NCBI GenBank assembly: GCA_033961575.1 | Contig: CM066730.1 | Span: 133,180,023 to 133,244,022, forward strand | Length of the DNA stretch: 64,000 nt | Reading direction: 5' to 3' | Source: Aselliscus stoliczkanus | Lineage: Eukaryota > Chordata > Mammalia > Chiroptera > Hipposideridae | Shown: positions 12,335-24,939 of the stretch, one piece after another | Numbering within the stretch: position 1 is the first letter of the stretch | Layout of the letters: every line of letters starts with the position of its first letter | Notes under the pieces: generated by a model | Databases searched by the model: none | The model's input: only the letters and a program-made list of their open reading frames with translations | Told to the model about the DNA's origin: nothing | Program-made: the position numbers and the translations under genes

Positions 12335-12551
12335 CAGTGTTTCCTGAAAATAAGACTGGGTGTTATATTCATTTTTGCTCCAACAATCTACATTTATTCA
12401 TGTACAGAAATCTACATTTATTGAAACAGTCATGTCTGGCTGACGATCTTAACTGGGGCTTGTGTTTGGGGTACGGCTTATATTACGAGCATCCTGAAAA
12501 ATCATGCTAGGGCTTATTTTCCAGTTAGGTCTTATTTTCGGGGAAACATGG
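12335..12551. mobile_element. Short inverted-repeat DNA transposon, copy 2
   Basis: TA-flanked (12333-12334, 12552-12553), 217 bases, with ends cagtgtttcctgaaaataag and ttattttcggggaaacatgg. It shares the internal segment gtcatgtctggctgacgatc with the copy at 10566. Confidence 0.82.
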
Positions 12552-12589
12552 TATCATTGTTTCTGGAACATGAAACTTCTTACTTGAAG

Positions 12590-13115
12590 TTTCAAAGCAG
12601 AGCCGAAGGGGAGCAGCGTTTGCCACCCAAATATGCCTTTCTGGGATACTGATTATTTAGCCTGGTTAATTTGAAGTAACAGCAGACCTGGAAGAAACTC
12701 TGAAAACCAAGTAGAAGTTACCCTTTGTACAAGGACATTTATATTTGTACGGGAAATCTCCATTTGTACCAGACTTGCCTTCACTATCAATGCAGAAGTT
12801 ATAGGCTTAAATCTGCATAACAAATGTATCCTTGTGTATTGTGCTTTTCCTGGTAACCTCCCAAAACTGACTCTCCACCCTCCATACATTCTTTTGTCTT
12901 TAGCTGAAGATGGTATTTAAGGTGTTAACTTCCACCATATTGGCCAGTTACTCAGTTTGCCTGGGTCTTTCCCATTATACAGGAGGTATATACACAAGTT
13001 ACTAAACTTTTCATTTGTTTTTCCTTTATAATCTGTCTCATGTCCATTTGATTGTTAGATTAGACCAGCCATAAGTACCTTAAAGGTATTAAAGAGAAAA
13101 CCACAAGCCCAAAAT
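12590..13115 (+). repeat. ERV/LTR-like repeat copy 2
   Basis: The same family as the block at 3371, uninterrupted here. It runs from gccacccaaatatgcctttc to the 'gtctcatgtccatttgatt' segment near 13030. It is followed directly by another LTR-like block. Confidence 0.5.
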
Positions 13116-13296
13116 GGCATCACTGGTGCTAAAATCCCATTACACCAAACCTAGATTCAATACCTGATCTAACTGCAGTTTCAGCCTCTCCTGGAAACAT
13201 AATCTTAATCAACCATTCTAGACTTTTCTGGTCAACAGCAATGAGGTAATCTCTCATGGGGGCCCTCGCTATCTCCGTAAAAAGAAGAGGCAATCT

Positions 13297-13538
13297 CAGT
13301 TATAAAAATAGTCACAGGGATATAAAGTACAACATAGGGAATATAGTCAATTGTATTGTAATGACTATGCATGGTGTCAGATGGGTACCAGACTTATCAA
13401 GTGATCAGTTCGTAAAGTAGAATGTTTAATCACTATTTTGTACACTTGGAACTAATACAACATTGTATGTTAACTGTAATTGAAAAATAAATTTTAAAAA
13501 ACCATTCTCTTTGTAATAAAAACCAATATAGTAATAAA
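13297..13538 (+). mobile_element. L1 3' UTR fragment
   Basis: A 242-base L1 tail ending in ttttaaaaaacc and further A-rich bases, flanked by a perfect 12-base TSD, aagaggcaatct, at 13285-13296 and 13539-13550. Confidence 0.8.
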
Positions 13539-13559
13539 AAGAGGCAATCTATATGATTA

Positions 13560-13830
13560 AAACACTTTCAGTTCTCTTACCCCCCACCAAAGATATCCAG
13601 GCCCCAAATAATCTTTTTACTGTTGTTAATAGCTCTGTTGCCCCACCCTTCTTCCTGTAAAAATCTTCCATTTTATACAACTCCTTGGAGCACCCTTCTA
13701 ACTGCTAGATGGGATGCTGCCCAATTCATGAATTGCTTAATAAAGCCAATTAGATGTTCAAATGTACTTACTTGAATTTTGTTTTTTTAACAAAGGATAA
13801 AGGAAAATTTTTCCTCCCCAAAATAGTACA
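13560..13830 (+). repeat. LTR-like block (R-U5 part)
   Basis: Carries a TATA-like element, AATAAAG (near 13740) and a U5-like end with 'cctccccaaaa'. Together with 13115-13284 it forms one unit split by the L1 tail at 13297-13538. Confidence 0.45.
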
Positions 13831-14059
13831 TACAAACTTTTACCATAAATCAGAGCTAATTAAACACAATGGATTTGATCACTGGCAGCTGTTTTGACTC
13901 CTTCTGGGGAAGATGTAGATAGAATTCCTGGCCCATGCCTTCAGCACAAGACTAGTTGAACTCCTTTTATGTATTAGTTCCTTTGCCAGATCCCTGTCCT
14001 TTAAGTCTCTCAGTGGAAACTGGAACATGGTGAAGGCAGAAGGGACAAGGGTCACTGGA

Positions 14060-14145
14060 TCATCTTAAAGACTGCTATAGCCCCCGGCACCTAGAACACA
14101 GCGGGTACTCAGTAAATATCTATTGGATGAATCCGACAGACATTT
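14060..14145 (+). repeat. L2/MIR 3' end fragment
   Basis: The 'gcacctagaacacagcgggt' and 'actcagtaaatatctattgg' stretches are the usual terminal words of L2-type repeats. Confidence 0.45.
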
Positions 14146-15155
14146 GCTGCACTACGTTAAAACTTGTGTAACAGCGACAACAGCATGAACAAGCTATGTG
14201 CGGAGGAAAGAGATGAATTCTGTTGGAGCAGGTGAAGGAAGACTTACCAGAAGCCATGCGTAGCCCATGCCTGGAGAAGCAGCTTTTCTACAGGCAGCGG
14301 CTGAAGGAAAGCCATGTGAACAGAGAAGTAGGCTCTAATGGAGGCTGCAGCAGATGGCCTGAGCTACTTTCCAATTCAAATTCCTACCAAGGTTTTATTT
14401 CCTGGGGTTTTGTTGTGCTTCATCATCTCCTTCAAACCTTCAACATTTATAAAGGGGTACATACACAGGGGTTGTTGTGCTTCTCCACCGGGAAATTAGC
14501 TAAAAGCAAAACAGCAGGTAACAGAAAAATAAATACTGTGGAATGTTTTATTTACAAGGCAGTGAGCCTATAAGACTCTTAGACTTTCTGAGAGAGAAAA
14601 ATAATCTGAGAACACCCTCCAAATCCACTACAAACAAGCCACTTTAAAAACAAACTGCTATCCTTTATTTTTCTTCTTTCCCGGATTAACAGTTTTAAGT
14701 GGGTCCATGCAAAAACTATGTGATTCCCTACAGAAAAAAAGAAAAAGATAATCTAAACGTTTCATTTCATAGTCACTTCTTACGCCAGGGAGAAACATGG
14801 TGTGTGTGTGTGGGGGGGGGGAATGAGAGGGGGAGGAAGACATTTGAAAGAAAAGGGAAGCTAAAATTCTGAACAAAGGAAAGTTAAAATGAAAAAAAAA
14901 ATGAGAATAAGGGAAAAGAGCAAGTGGAATATTTTCAAAACCTCTAAGGAAGGGCAGAAACACGCCACTTCCCATCATATTCTCTTTTAAAAATGGAAAG
15001 GGGCACTAGTCCAGTTCCTGGGTGGACGGTGTGAAGCCCTTTGTGCCAGAAGGAAACAACTCACCAAGTCAGGTATAGAGAATGCTAAGAAATGGGCTCA
15101 ACCCCGCTCTAGCGTTTACTCCCCTCACTATGCCTCCATCTCTCTACCATGGACT

Positions 15156-15236
15156 AGCGCTACCTCATCAGGACACTCTTAGGCTGAGAACCAGCAAGCG
15201 CTACCTCATCAGGACACTCTTAGGCTGAGAACCAGC
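15156..15236. repeat. Perfect 41-base tandem duplication
   Basis: A 40-base unit starting agcgctacctcatcaggaca and ending gctgagaaccagc occurs at 15156-15195 and again, identical, at 15197-15236. One extra A lies between the copies. It is in the presumed AK4 intron, about 1.4 kb from the exon. Confidence 0.9.
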
Positions 15237-16042
15237 CTTCCTTGTCACACTGCTCTCCCAGCAAACTGCAAAACAAACACTGAAAGAATAAGATACCTTT
15301 GAATGCGGCATTAAAATTAAAATAGACCTAACTGAGGCATCGATATACGTGCCAGAGAAAATTCAAGCTGTAGCCTGGTACACAGAACTCTTCCTTAAGA
15401 GATAGGCGTGGTGACAAGTGTCTTCTTGAAAATCAAAGTAAGAAGTTGCTTTTACACCGTGCTTAAGTGATATCACGAATAAAACTCTGCCTTTGAGATG
15501 CTTGATTCCTAGCTTCCGTGCCTTCTGTTTTCCAGCGCAGTCCTCCACCCACCTTTTCGCATTAATTTGTGCTTTTAAAACGAAGATCCCTGGATAACTA
15601 GCCCATAACGGGCCAAAGACCACCTTAGGCACTGAGAACAGTTGAGCTAGGAAAGCAACCCCGTTTGTAGTAAGTTTTCATAAAAAAGCAGTTCTAATGA
15701 TGAGCACCTACATCAGGAAGGTTATGGAGCCTGAAGCAACGCAACAGCTACTTGCTTTTTAATACCAATTCATTAGGAACTGGTGTGAACGGGAGGTGGA
15801 AGGAGAGGGAGAAGGGTCATCCTGAAAGACTGAGATCAGGCTACCTATATCCCCAAATTCACCACGCAAGCCCAAGGAGGCATTCTCAAGAAGCCATTTC
15901 CAGGGAAGCTGGATTGAAAATGTAATTTATCCGATCAAGCCTCCTATTAGTCTCTAACAGCCAGGCCCCGGCTTGGGGAGGAGGGGGAAGTTCGTGGTGA
16001 GAGTTTACCTTAGAAGGCGGCAGCAAACAGACAGGCCTTTCA

Positions 16043-17038
<996 letters not shown>

Positions 17039-17560
17039 TCAGAGGTCGACCTGGGCAGTCCCACCTCCATCCTGCCCTCTATTCTTGCTCCCCATGCCGC
17101 GTCTAAGAGGGGTCCGGGCGGCCCGACATTCCCACGCCAGTCCCCAGCAAGAGGGGAAGCCAGGATCCGCGGTGACTCCAAGCGCACCCGCCGTCGCCCC
17201 CCGCACCGGGCGGCCTGGGGACAGAGCCCCTACCGGGGTCCTCCCACGTCGGCAGCGTTTAGTCGGCGCCTCGGCCCCTCCCCGGCGGCTGTCACATCCC
17301 CTGGAGTCGCAGCGGCCGCCGCTGACCGCTGACCGCCGCCCTCGCGGACAGCCCAGCGCCCACCTCCGCGGAGGACGGACTGATGCGCTCCCCGCCGCGC
17401 GGAGCCGGAGTCCGGCGCTGCTCCACCCAAAGCCAGTCTCGTAAACACACACCTCGGCTGGGACGCGGCTCGGGGATAGAATTCCAGCCTAGATCCCGCT
17501 GGGCGGCTCCGCCTCCGCCCGCCCCCACTCCTGGCCTGGCCCGCGGCGCGGGATTCGCGC

Positions 17561-17570
17561 CTTACGTAAG
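17561..17570. promoter_or_regulatory. CTTACGTAAG palindrome (PAR-bZIP/NFIL3-type site)
   Basis: A perfect 10-base palindrome with the TTACGTAA core recognised by NFIL3, DBP, TEF and HLF. It lies about 820 bases upstream of the AK4 ATG, within the CpG island. One motif in about 1.7 kb of GC-rich DNA is suggestive only. Confidence 0.3.
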
Positions 17571-17635
17571 CCCCGGAGAGCGGCTCCGCGCGGGGCGCGG
17601 GCAGCCCCTCTATTCCCATCCCTCTTTCCGGTGCC

Positions 17636-17641
17636 CACGTG
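17636..17641. promoter_or_regulatory. CACGTG E-box near the upstream edge of the AK4 island
   Basis: A palindromic CACGTG, bound by USF, MYC/MAX or HIF-type factors, sits about 900 bases upstream of the AK4 ATG. A further CACGT core is at 17245-17249. Motif presence only; function is inference. Confidence 0.25.
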
Positions 17642-17754
17642 CTCCCCGAGACCCTGCGGGGGCGAAGGGAAATGGAGAAGATACAAGGGTCAGAAACCCC
17701 TTTTTTTGTGGTCGCCTAGGGACCTGATCTACTGTTAGGGGAGGGGAAAAACAC

Positions 17755-18000
17755 AACATGTTGAGTGCCTACTGTGCGTCAAATTCGGGGCTAGGTGATT
17801 TCCTTAACGGGAATCCCTCCTACGCATAGTCACAGGGGAGGAAACTAGGCTTGGAGTATGGCCATTCATTTATTGGTTCATCCATTCAACAAACGTCTAT
17901 TGAGCGCCTACTATGTGCCAGATTGTTTTACGGGCTTAGTATGTAGCTGTGAACCAGAGATGGACTACTGCCCTCATGGCAGTCACATTCCAGCTTGACT
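17755..18000 (-). repeat. L2 (and MIR-like) fragments next to the AK4 island
   Basis: 'ccattcaacaaacgtctatt' and 'gcgcctactatgtgccagat' are reverse-oriented L2 end words. A similar but more decayed unit precedes them at 17755-17850. Confidence 0.6.
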
Positions 18001-19095
18001 TTTGAACCCGCATCTGCCTGACTCCAAAGCCTAGATTCCTTGGGGAAGAAGGAAGGAGTGAATGATCACTCACCTGCTCTCAAGATCTTATATCCAACTG
18101 ATTCCAGGACTTCAGGGCCCAGCTGTCAGCACTACACTTAAAACTCATGAAGTCCAGTTGGTGCTATCTCCTTAGTTCCCTCCCACACTGATCCCAGTTC
18201 ATATGATCTTAAACCTGTTTGCACTCCATATACAGTCTTCATTTTCCACTGAGACCAATGTGGTAACCACCCACACATAAGTCTCTGGCTTCTGCCAGTC
18301 CATCCTCCATGCAGCTGCTGGAGATATTGCTAAAATGTAAATCAATTTCCCATTATTTTCCCACCTTAGGTATTATTGTCCCTTCTGAATAAAGTAAAAA
18401 ATCTTCAGCAGGGGCACACAACCTTCCACATACCTTTGCATTCCACCCGCTCCCCTTCTCTGCGGTTGTGAAATCCATTGCAGGGTTCTGAGTGCCACCA
18501 CACATAGCTCACCGGTGAGGAGGGACAGTGTGGAGAAGAGCCTCCCCTAGATTCCTGGCACACAGCCCTTGTCCTCCACACACAGAGACAGCCAGACAGC
18601 ACCTAGTCTGGCTCCCTGGGAGCACACCTGGGCCACCAATGCCAGGGCAGCATTTGTTCCTTAGGCTCATCCTTTGTCTGAAATAAGAGTGTGCTGTAGA
18701 CCTCAGGAGGTTGTTACACTGAGCCCCTTCAGCCCTTCACCTGGGAACAAAGAGAAGAGCTTGGAGGGTGTGGGGGCTGAGATCACTCCCTCTTCTTCCT
18801 ACCACATGCCCTACAATACATAGCACATATTTTGTGCTGGTTCTTCTACCTGAGCACACCTCAGAATCATCACTCTGAGGGTTTGTTGGAACCATCCCCA
18901 CAGTGTCTGATTATGTGGGTCCAAGATGGGCCTTTCTAAGAAGTTCCCAGGTAATGCCGAGGCTGCTGATCTGGAGACCACACTTTGAAAACTATTGCTC
19001 TAGTTAGTAAAATGAGCATTGAGACATGGGAGATGGGTGGCCTTTTGATTCCTCTGCCTGCTGTTAGACCCCTAACCTCTTCTCTTTCTAAAATA
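18000..19095. other. No recognised gene upstream of AK4 island
   Basis: Moderate GC, no clear repeats or coding signal; possible decayed L2 segments. Confidence 0.45.
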
Positions 19096-19105
19096 AGGAG
19101 ATTGA

Positions 19106-19237
19106 GGGCCGGCCGAGTGGTGCGGTGGTTAAGCGCTGGCTTGGGAAGCCAGCGGCCCCGGTTAGGTCCCACATATGAGGGCCAGTGACACTGCCCTCAA
19201 AAACAAACAAACAAACAAAAAACCCAAACAAACAACA
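19106..19237 (+). mobile_element. Short tRNA-derived SINE
   Basis: Head gggccggccgagtggtgcgg, body to cactgccctc, and tail (AAAC)n. TSD aaata(a)ggagattga lies on both sides (19091-19105 and about 19239-19253, one base different). Confidence 0.88.
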
Positions 19238-19639
19238 TAAAATAGGAGATTGAATCTACCACAGTTCACAGTTCCCTTTGTATCGACCAAGAAGTGCTTC
19301 TGTTAAGTTCCCACAGGAAATACAGCTTCTAGCCTCCAAACAACTAGATGAACTATACCCAACTTTGGCCTATCACCCAGTCTTTTTGCCTACTTTTGAA
19401 AAGTCTTTACCAACATCACCTTATAGTATCATGGAGCAGCACTGGCCACTCGCATGGTCCTAGAACTTTGTGCTTTAGGAGTTTAGGAGCTTACATTATG
19501 AAATAGAAAGAGGAATTGTGACGTAGGTAAACGTACTAGAAAAACCCAGCCGAGAATGGAACCCAGCATTTCACGAAAGAGGGAATTTTCCCATGCACAG
19601 CCATATCAGGGTCCCACAGCTCAGCTGTTGATTGGAAGC

Positions 19640-19860
19640 AGTAGCACTGGAAGAAATGGGTTTTGGAGTCAGACACCTCTGGGGTTAAACTGCAACAGTA
19701 CCATTCACTAAATCTACACACCTCTTGAGCTCTGTGAGCTTTAGTTTGCTTATCTGTAAAAGGGAGATAATACTTATTTCATAGACTTGAGATAAGGCAT
19801 ATAAAGGATTTACAAAGGTGCTGGGCATATAAGTATTTCATCATGAACATCATCAATATT
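19640..19860 (+). repeat. MIR
   Basis: 'ggagtcagacacctctgggg', 'tagtttgcttatctgtaaaa' and 'gctgggcatataagtatttc' follow the MIR consensus order. A second MIR-like tail lies at 19895-20000. Confidence 0.7.
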
Positions 19861-20019
19861 ATTAACCGTGGGACAATTATTTAGCCTCTCCCATCTCAGT
19901 CCCTGAATTGTGAGGAATAAATGAGTTAATGTGACAAAGAGCCTAGCAGGCTCACTGGCTCTTGGAAAATACTCAGTAAATGGTAGCTATTCTTATCACA
20001 TAAACTCATGTAATCAACT

Positions 20020-20230
20020 TCTTCCTACTTCCTTTGCCTAGGGTTTTAAAGCCATTTATAATACTTATCACAGTCTACAAAAGAATAGACATCTATGTGT
20101 TTGTCTCCCCTGTAGATACACTGTAAGCTCTGAGGGCAGAGGCCAAAGTTTATTCATCTTTCTATCAAAACTGTATAGCACTTTGCCTATAGTGAGTACT
20201 CTGTTAAGGTTGGCAAGTCTCCCAGCACTC
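20020..20230 (+). repeat. L2 3' end fragment
   Basis: 'ctgtaagctctgagggcaga' followed by a 'gtatagcactttgcctatag' segment is typical of the L2 terminus. Confidence 0.55.
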
Positions 20231-20329
20231 CCATCAAGCCGTGTTGCTTCTCTGCAACTTCACTAAATGGTAATACAAAGTCTACATTCAATCACTCTTT
20301 ACACATTCTTTCATCAGATTCTCGCAAGC

Positions 20330-20485
20330 TTGCAAAGAAGGTAATGTTCTCATTCCTATTTTACAAATGAGAAAACTAAGGTTCTGAGAAGTTAGGTGAA
20401 CTGCCCAAGGTCACAGTTAGCAGGTGGTGCCGCCTGGGCTCAAACCCACGTGTTCTCATTCTGAGCATAGTATTCTTGCTTATTA
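20330..20485 (-). repeat. MIR
   Basis: 'acaaatgagaaaactaaggt', 'ctgcccaaggtcacagttag' and 'gctcaaacccacgtgttctc' are reverse-oriented MIR words. Confidence 0.7.
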
Positions 20486-20689
20486 AACTTCAGTCATTTC
20501 CATACTACTTTCACAATTTTGCCATAACCTTGTCTCACCTCCCATCTTAACTGCTTATCATGTTTCTTTACATTGATTCAATTTGCTTAAATAATTCATT
20601 TGAAAAAGGAACTATGTGTAACTCACTAACCACAAATAAAAGGATATATTAAATAAGAGAAAAATAAAATAAGGTTACTATATTCTAGC

Positions 20690-20815
20690 TGGAATCTATT
20701 GATTACTACCTAAGAAGTAGTAGATTGGAGGGGGGATTATCACTTTGTGAGGGGTGTAAATGTTTTACTATTACGTGGCTTTCTACACCTGAAACTAACT
20801 AAAAAAAAAAAGAAA
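20690..20815 (+). mobile_element. L1 3' end fragment
   Basis: The stretch ...gattatcactttgtgaggg... and ...cctgaaactaactaaaaaaa matches the L1 tails at 4690-4790 and 38190-38300, and ends in an A run. Confidence 0.6.
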
Positions 20816-20819
20816 ACAC

Positions 20820-22045
20820 GAAAGTTGAGGGGGTTGTTTAAGAAGTGTTAGAGAGGTGTTTAAGACATATAGCATCTAACTGAAACTCTCTGTTCATCTG
20901 TAATTATAGAGCTCAAAATGAAATTAGAAAGGGAATACTTTTCTAATATTCACTTGAATATCATCTCAAGCCAGATCCGTATACCACCTAGAATCATCTC
21001 TAGCACTACATCAAATGATCTCTTACATCATCAGTGATGCATGTCACACACTCTAATATATCTCCAAGTGAATCTTTGAAATGTAAATTGAGTCACCAGC
21101 ATTTTTTTTTATTATGTGATCACCCCGCCCACAGATCACAGATATGACATTGACCCCACTTCAAAGGTTAAACCCTTATTCTTCTAGCTATCACCTCTTG
21201 GTCATTGTCTTTCTATTACAATTTTAGGCTTTACTTCTGTAGCATTTGATGGAAAATGTAGAATCTTTGAACATAGTGGCTTCATCTTTTTTATCATGGC
21301 CTCTACTCAGTTAGGTATAGCCAGACATGGAGAGCAAATATTATTGAATGACTGCTGAATGAATGAGTAGGAAAGTTATTTCTCTCTTTGCCCTCTGTGA
21401 AGCGTCTCTGGATAGACAGAAGAAAGGTTAGTGACTTGGACATGCCAAAATTCAGAAAAGAAAGCTGGAAAATAATGGGAAGAAGAAACAAGGTATCTGT
21501 CCCAGTATGGCCAGCTCCTTTCTCCCTGTAGGAACTCATTAAACACTCAAGAAACCAAAAGGTTTTATTGAGAGAACAAATCATAGATAAAGGATTAACA
21601 TGACATTATTTGTGATAATAGTATGTTTTATAAGTGAAAGAATCATCTTATCCCTAAGTTTTACTAGCCCACATGATTATTAACCTATAACATCTTCACA
21701 GTTATTAAAAAGAGACAGCAGCATTTATTTTACAAGCCTCTTCTCTTAACAACAACAAAATTCCCCAAGCAGTTAGAAAGAGAATTGGAAAGAAAGGAAT
21801 CAACATTCTTTGTGTTTACCTGGCATGACCCATTATTCTCCATGAGCAACAGACGGTTTACAAATCATTGCTGAAAAAAACAGTCTAAGAGGTGCTCTCT
21901 CAGGAGATGAAGGCATTGAACTCTCTCCCTCCGTCTTTTCACCAGGAAATACTAGAAAGAAAAGTAACGATTGTTACGCTCTACCCTCCAAATATAATGA
22001 TAGAATGATGATATCTTGCTTAGAACTTTGCTTTGATTTGTACAT
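20820..22045. other. No recognised gene
   Basis: AT-rich, unassigned, ending at the mariner element. Confidence 0.45.
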
Positions 22046-22046
22046 A

Positions 22047-22613
22047 CAAGGTCTGACAAGTTTGCGAATTTGTTGCAACGGTGTTGCTAACCTTTTTCAA
22101 TATCAGAGAGATTATCCATTATGAATTTGTACCAACTGGACAAACAGTTATCCAAGTTTACTATTTGGAAGAGCTGAAAAGGCTGCATGAAAAAGTTAGA
22201 CGACCTGAACTTTCCGCCAACAATTCATGCATGGCCCTTTCATCACGACAATGTACCAGCTCACACAGCACTGTCTGTGAGGGAGTGTTTATCCAGTAAA
22301 CAAATAACTATATTGGAACACCCTCCCTACTCAGCTGATCTGGCCCCCAGTGACTTCTTTCTTTACATGAAGATAAAGGAAATGTTGAAAGGAAGACATT
22401 TTGATGACATTCAGAACATCAAGGGTAATACGACCACAGCTCTGATGGCTGTTCCAGAAAGAGTTCCAAAATTGCTTTGAACGGTGGACTAGGTGCTGGC
22501 ATTGGTGCATAGTTTCCTAAGGGGAGTACTTCGAAGGTGACCATAGTGATATTTAGCAATGAGATATGTAGCACTTTTTCTAGGATGAGTTCATGAACTT
22601 AATTGTCTGACCT
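22047..22613 (+). mobile_element. Internally deleted mariner with transposase C-terminal half
   Basis: The ends carry related inverted repeats (caaggtctgacaa on the left, ttgtctgacctta on the right) with TA at 22045-22046 and 22614-22615. Inside, a plus-strand open stretch encodes the C-terminal half of a mariner transposase. It contains HHDNVPAHTA and HPPYSADLAPSDFF; the two Asp residues are separated by 34 residues, the DD34D signature of mariner. The helix-turn-helix DNA-binding half and the first catalytic Asp are missing, and the frame shifts near 22190, so the element is dead. Confidence 0.88.
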
Positions 22614-22674
22614 TATAAAAATTTATTTTTATAATATTAGATTAGATTGTTATATGTAATATTAGTTCTTACTT

Positions 22675-22965
22675 TATAGACCTTAAAACTGAAGCAAGAG
22701 ATCTGGTAACTTGCCTGAAGTCCCATAGACATAAGATTAAGGACATAAATTAAGCATCCTGACTCAGAGCCCATACTCTAATCCCTGGGCTATGCTGATT
22801 CAGAGACCTCTGAAGTAACACTGTTGTTATCTTTTTTTTATTTTATAGATGAAGAAACTAAGATACTAAGTGGTTGGGTAATTTATCACCCAGTATTATT
22901 GAGCCAGTAGGTAGCAGAGCTACGATTTAATCCGATGCATCAGAGTCAAACCACATAACACTAAA
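22675..22965 (-). repeat. Two adjacent MIR fragments
   Basis: 22675-22805 ('aacttgcctgaagtcccata') and 22835-22965 ('agatgaagaaactaagatac') each match reverse MIR. Confidence 0.6.
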
Positions 22966-23396
22966 CCCTACCCAATCTCCCCACTACTTAAATGAAGAAG
23001 GTTTTAAGACTGTCAGGAAAGTTCTGCATCAGATTGCTGGCATATAGAGAAATACTAACAGGAAAGAGGAAGTTATTCATGTTCAGACTGGCTTGGCGAC
23101 CTTAACAGCCAGGTGAGACACCCAGGGTCCTGTGCAAGGTTCTTTCTATTAGGCCCGCCCTCTCAGGAATCTCCACAGGTTTTAACTTCTGTCTTCCCTC
23201 CTGAACCTGCCAGGTCATCTGTCAGAATCTGCTGCCAAATTATTGCTGTGTCCCAGGTTTTGATCTTGCTGCCAGACTCCTTTAACCTGATGCTTGGCTC
23301 ACTGTTGATCTGGCTCTCAAATGGCATTCCCATTTTGTTCTTCATCCCGTGAACACAGGTTAGCCTACCAATTCCAGGGTTGAGTTCTAGTCATCC

Positions 23397-23419
23397 TTCA
23401 CCACCACCACCACCACCAC
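23397..23419. repeat. (CCA)n short tandem repeat
   Basis: About seven CAC triplets. Confidence 0.95.
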
Positions 23420-23703
23420 TGCCTCTCTGTCACACCACTTCCAAACTTGGCTCTAGATCCCCAGCCCAGGTCATAGATCCCACTATGGACAAGTCATTCT
23501 CAGAGACAAACCAGAAGTGTAGAAAAGGAGTATAATTTAAAAGGTGTGTCTTGTTGGAGAGTTGCACAGGAGACCCACAGCAGAATAAAGATCAGAAATG
23601 CATTGATCAGTTGTAAGGCAAACTGATTAAATAAGGATTTCCAAGTGAATCTCAAATATAAAAAGGCACTTTAACACAAGGGTTAAGAAGGTGGACTCTA
23701 GAG

Positions 23704-24158
23704 CAGGCTGAGTGGCTCGTTGGTTAAGAGTTGGCTTGGGAGCGCCAGCCCTGAGCAGCAGGGCCCTGGTTCAGATCCCACATGAAGGCCAGTGAAGCTG
23801 CACCCTCTACAGCTAAGATGGTGAACAACAGCTCCACCTGGGGCTGGGCTGCTCTGAGTCACCGACGATGTCATAGGCTGCAGTGGGCTGCCATAATACA
23901 AGCTACTGTGAGCAGCCGGCAGCCGGCAGCCCGTGTGAGCTGCCAAGAGCCTCTGTGAGCAGTCGTCCAGGGGCCGGTGACCGATCTGCCTGGAAAGAGC
24001 ACAATGATAATACCAACATGGACCAGTAAAGCGAAGTCCTTCACAACCAGACTGAAGAACAAAAGGACAGCAACTTGTCTGTTCCCCTTCCCCAATTCCC
24101 CAATGCTGTTCCCCTCCCCCTCATCGCCAATAAAATCTAAAAAAAATAAAGAAGGTGG
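23704..24158 (+). mobile_element. Medium composite SINE
   Basis: The same class as 5757-6160, with the longer tail ending 'aataaaatctaaaaaaaata'. TSD aaggtggactctagag lies at 23688-23703 and 24159-24174. Confidence 0.88.
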
Positions 24159-24164
24159 AAGGTG

Positions 24165-24390
24165 GACTCTAGAGAGAGATTCACAAATTCAGCTCTTGGC
24201 TCTACCACTTACGAGATGTGTGACTTTAGCAGTTCCTTAATCTGTGCTTCATTTTTTCCATCTAAAAATTGGGGAATAGTAGTAGTTTTTATCTCATAAG
24301 AGTTGTTGCAAAGTTAAGTGAATTAGTATACATAAAGGCTTGGAACAATACCTGGCATATAGTAAGCACTATATAATTGTAAATTTCGTT
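24165..24390 (+). repeat. MIR
   Basis: 'cttggctctaccacttacga', 'gtgtgactttagcagttcct' and 'acctggcatatagtaagcac' in MIR order, directly after a SINE. Confidence 0.75.
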
Positions 24391-24939
24391 ATGGGTTCTT
24401 CACCAAAGGTCATGTACTTCATGGAACTAAAGACAGATTCTTGGGAGAATTAAGCCATGCCAGCCAAATGTATTCCACAACTAGGATTGTCTTCTGAGAG
24501 TGCTCACATTATTGTTTGGTGTAATTTGTTTTTGTATAAAGACTTTTGTATATTTGAAAACATCCATCTTATCCCACCAGAAGCTTTTCTTCTTTGTGCT
24601 ACATATTCTGAATTAGCTAGTCTTTGGGTACTAATGTATCCTGCTGGAGATGAGCATGACAGTGTATCTTCCGCTGCTTAAGTAAGAAATACCAGAAAGT
24701 TCTGTTCATCCTCAAAAGATTTACAGGTAGGTAACATATATAAAGAATTTTCCCTTTTTAATAAATACAATAATAGCTACTATGTATCAATTATTACTAT
24801 GCTATCTACTAGACTTCATTTTGAACTATGCAAATCCCTGGGAATTCTTTAGGGATCACAAAGGATCCCTAAAGACAATGATACAAAGCTTTCTACATTG
24901 TAGGTTATATTTCTGCTAATGAAATATTCTGATTTTCTT

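Larger units (their letters stand above)
13831..15965. other. Presumed AK4 intron, mostly unassigned
   Basis: Apart from the L2/MIR end at 14060 and the tandem duplication at 15156, nothing is recognised. A 116-codon open frame at 14223-14573 has no family resemblance that I know and lies antisense to AK4. Confidence 0.5.

Noticed and set aside
14223..14573. 116-codon open frame starting MEQVKEDLPEAM
   Set aside because: No recognised family, antisense to AK4 and no splice or expression evidence; could be chance.
22081..22480. Possible domesticated transposase gene
   Set aside because: The frame breaks near 22190 and the DNA-binding half is absent; terminal repeats remain, so it is an ordinary dead mariner.
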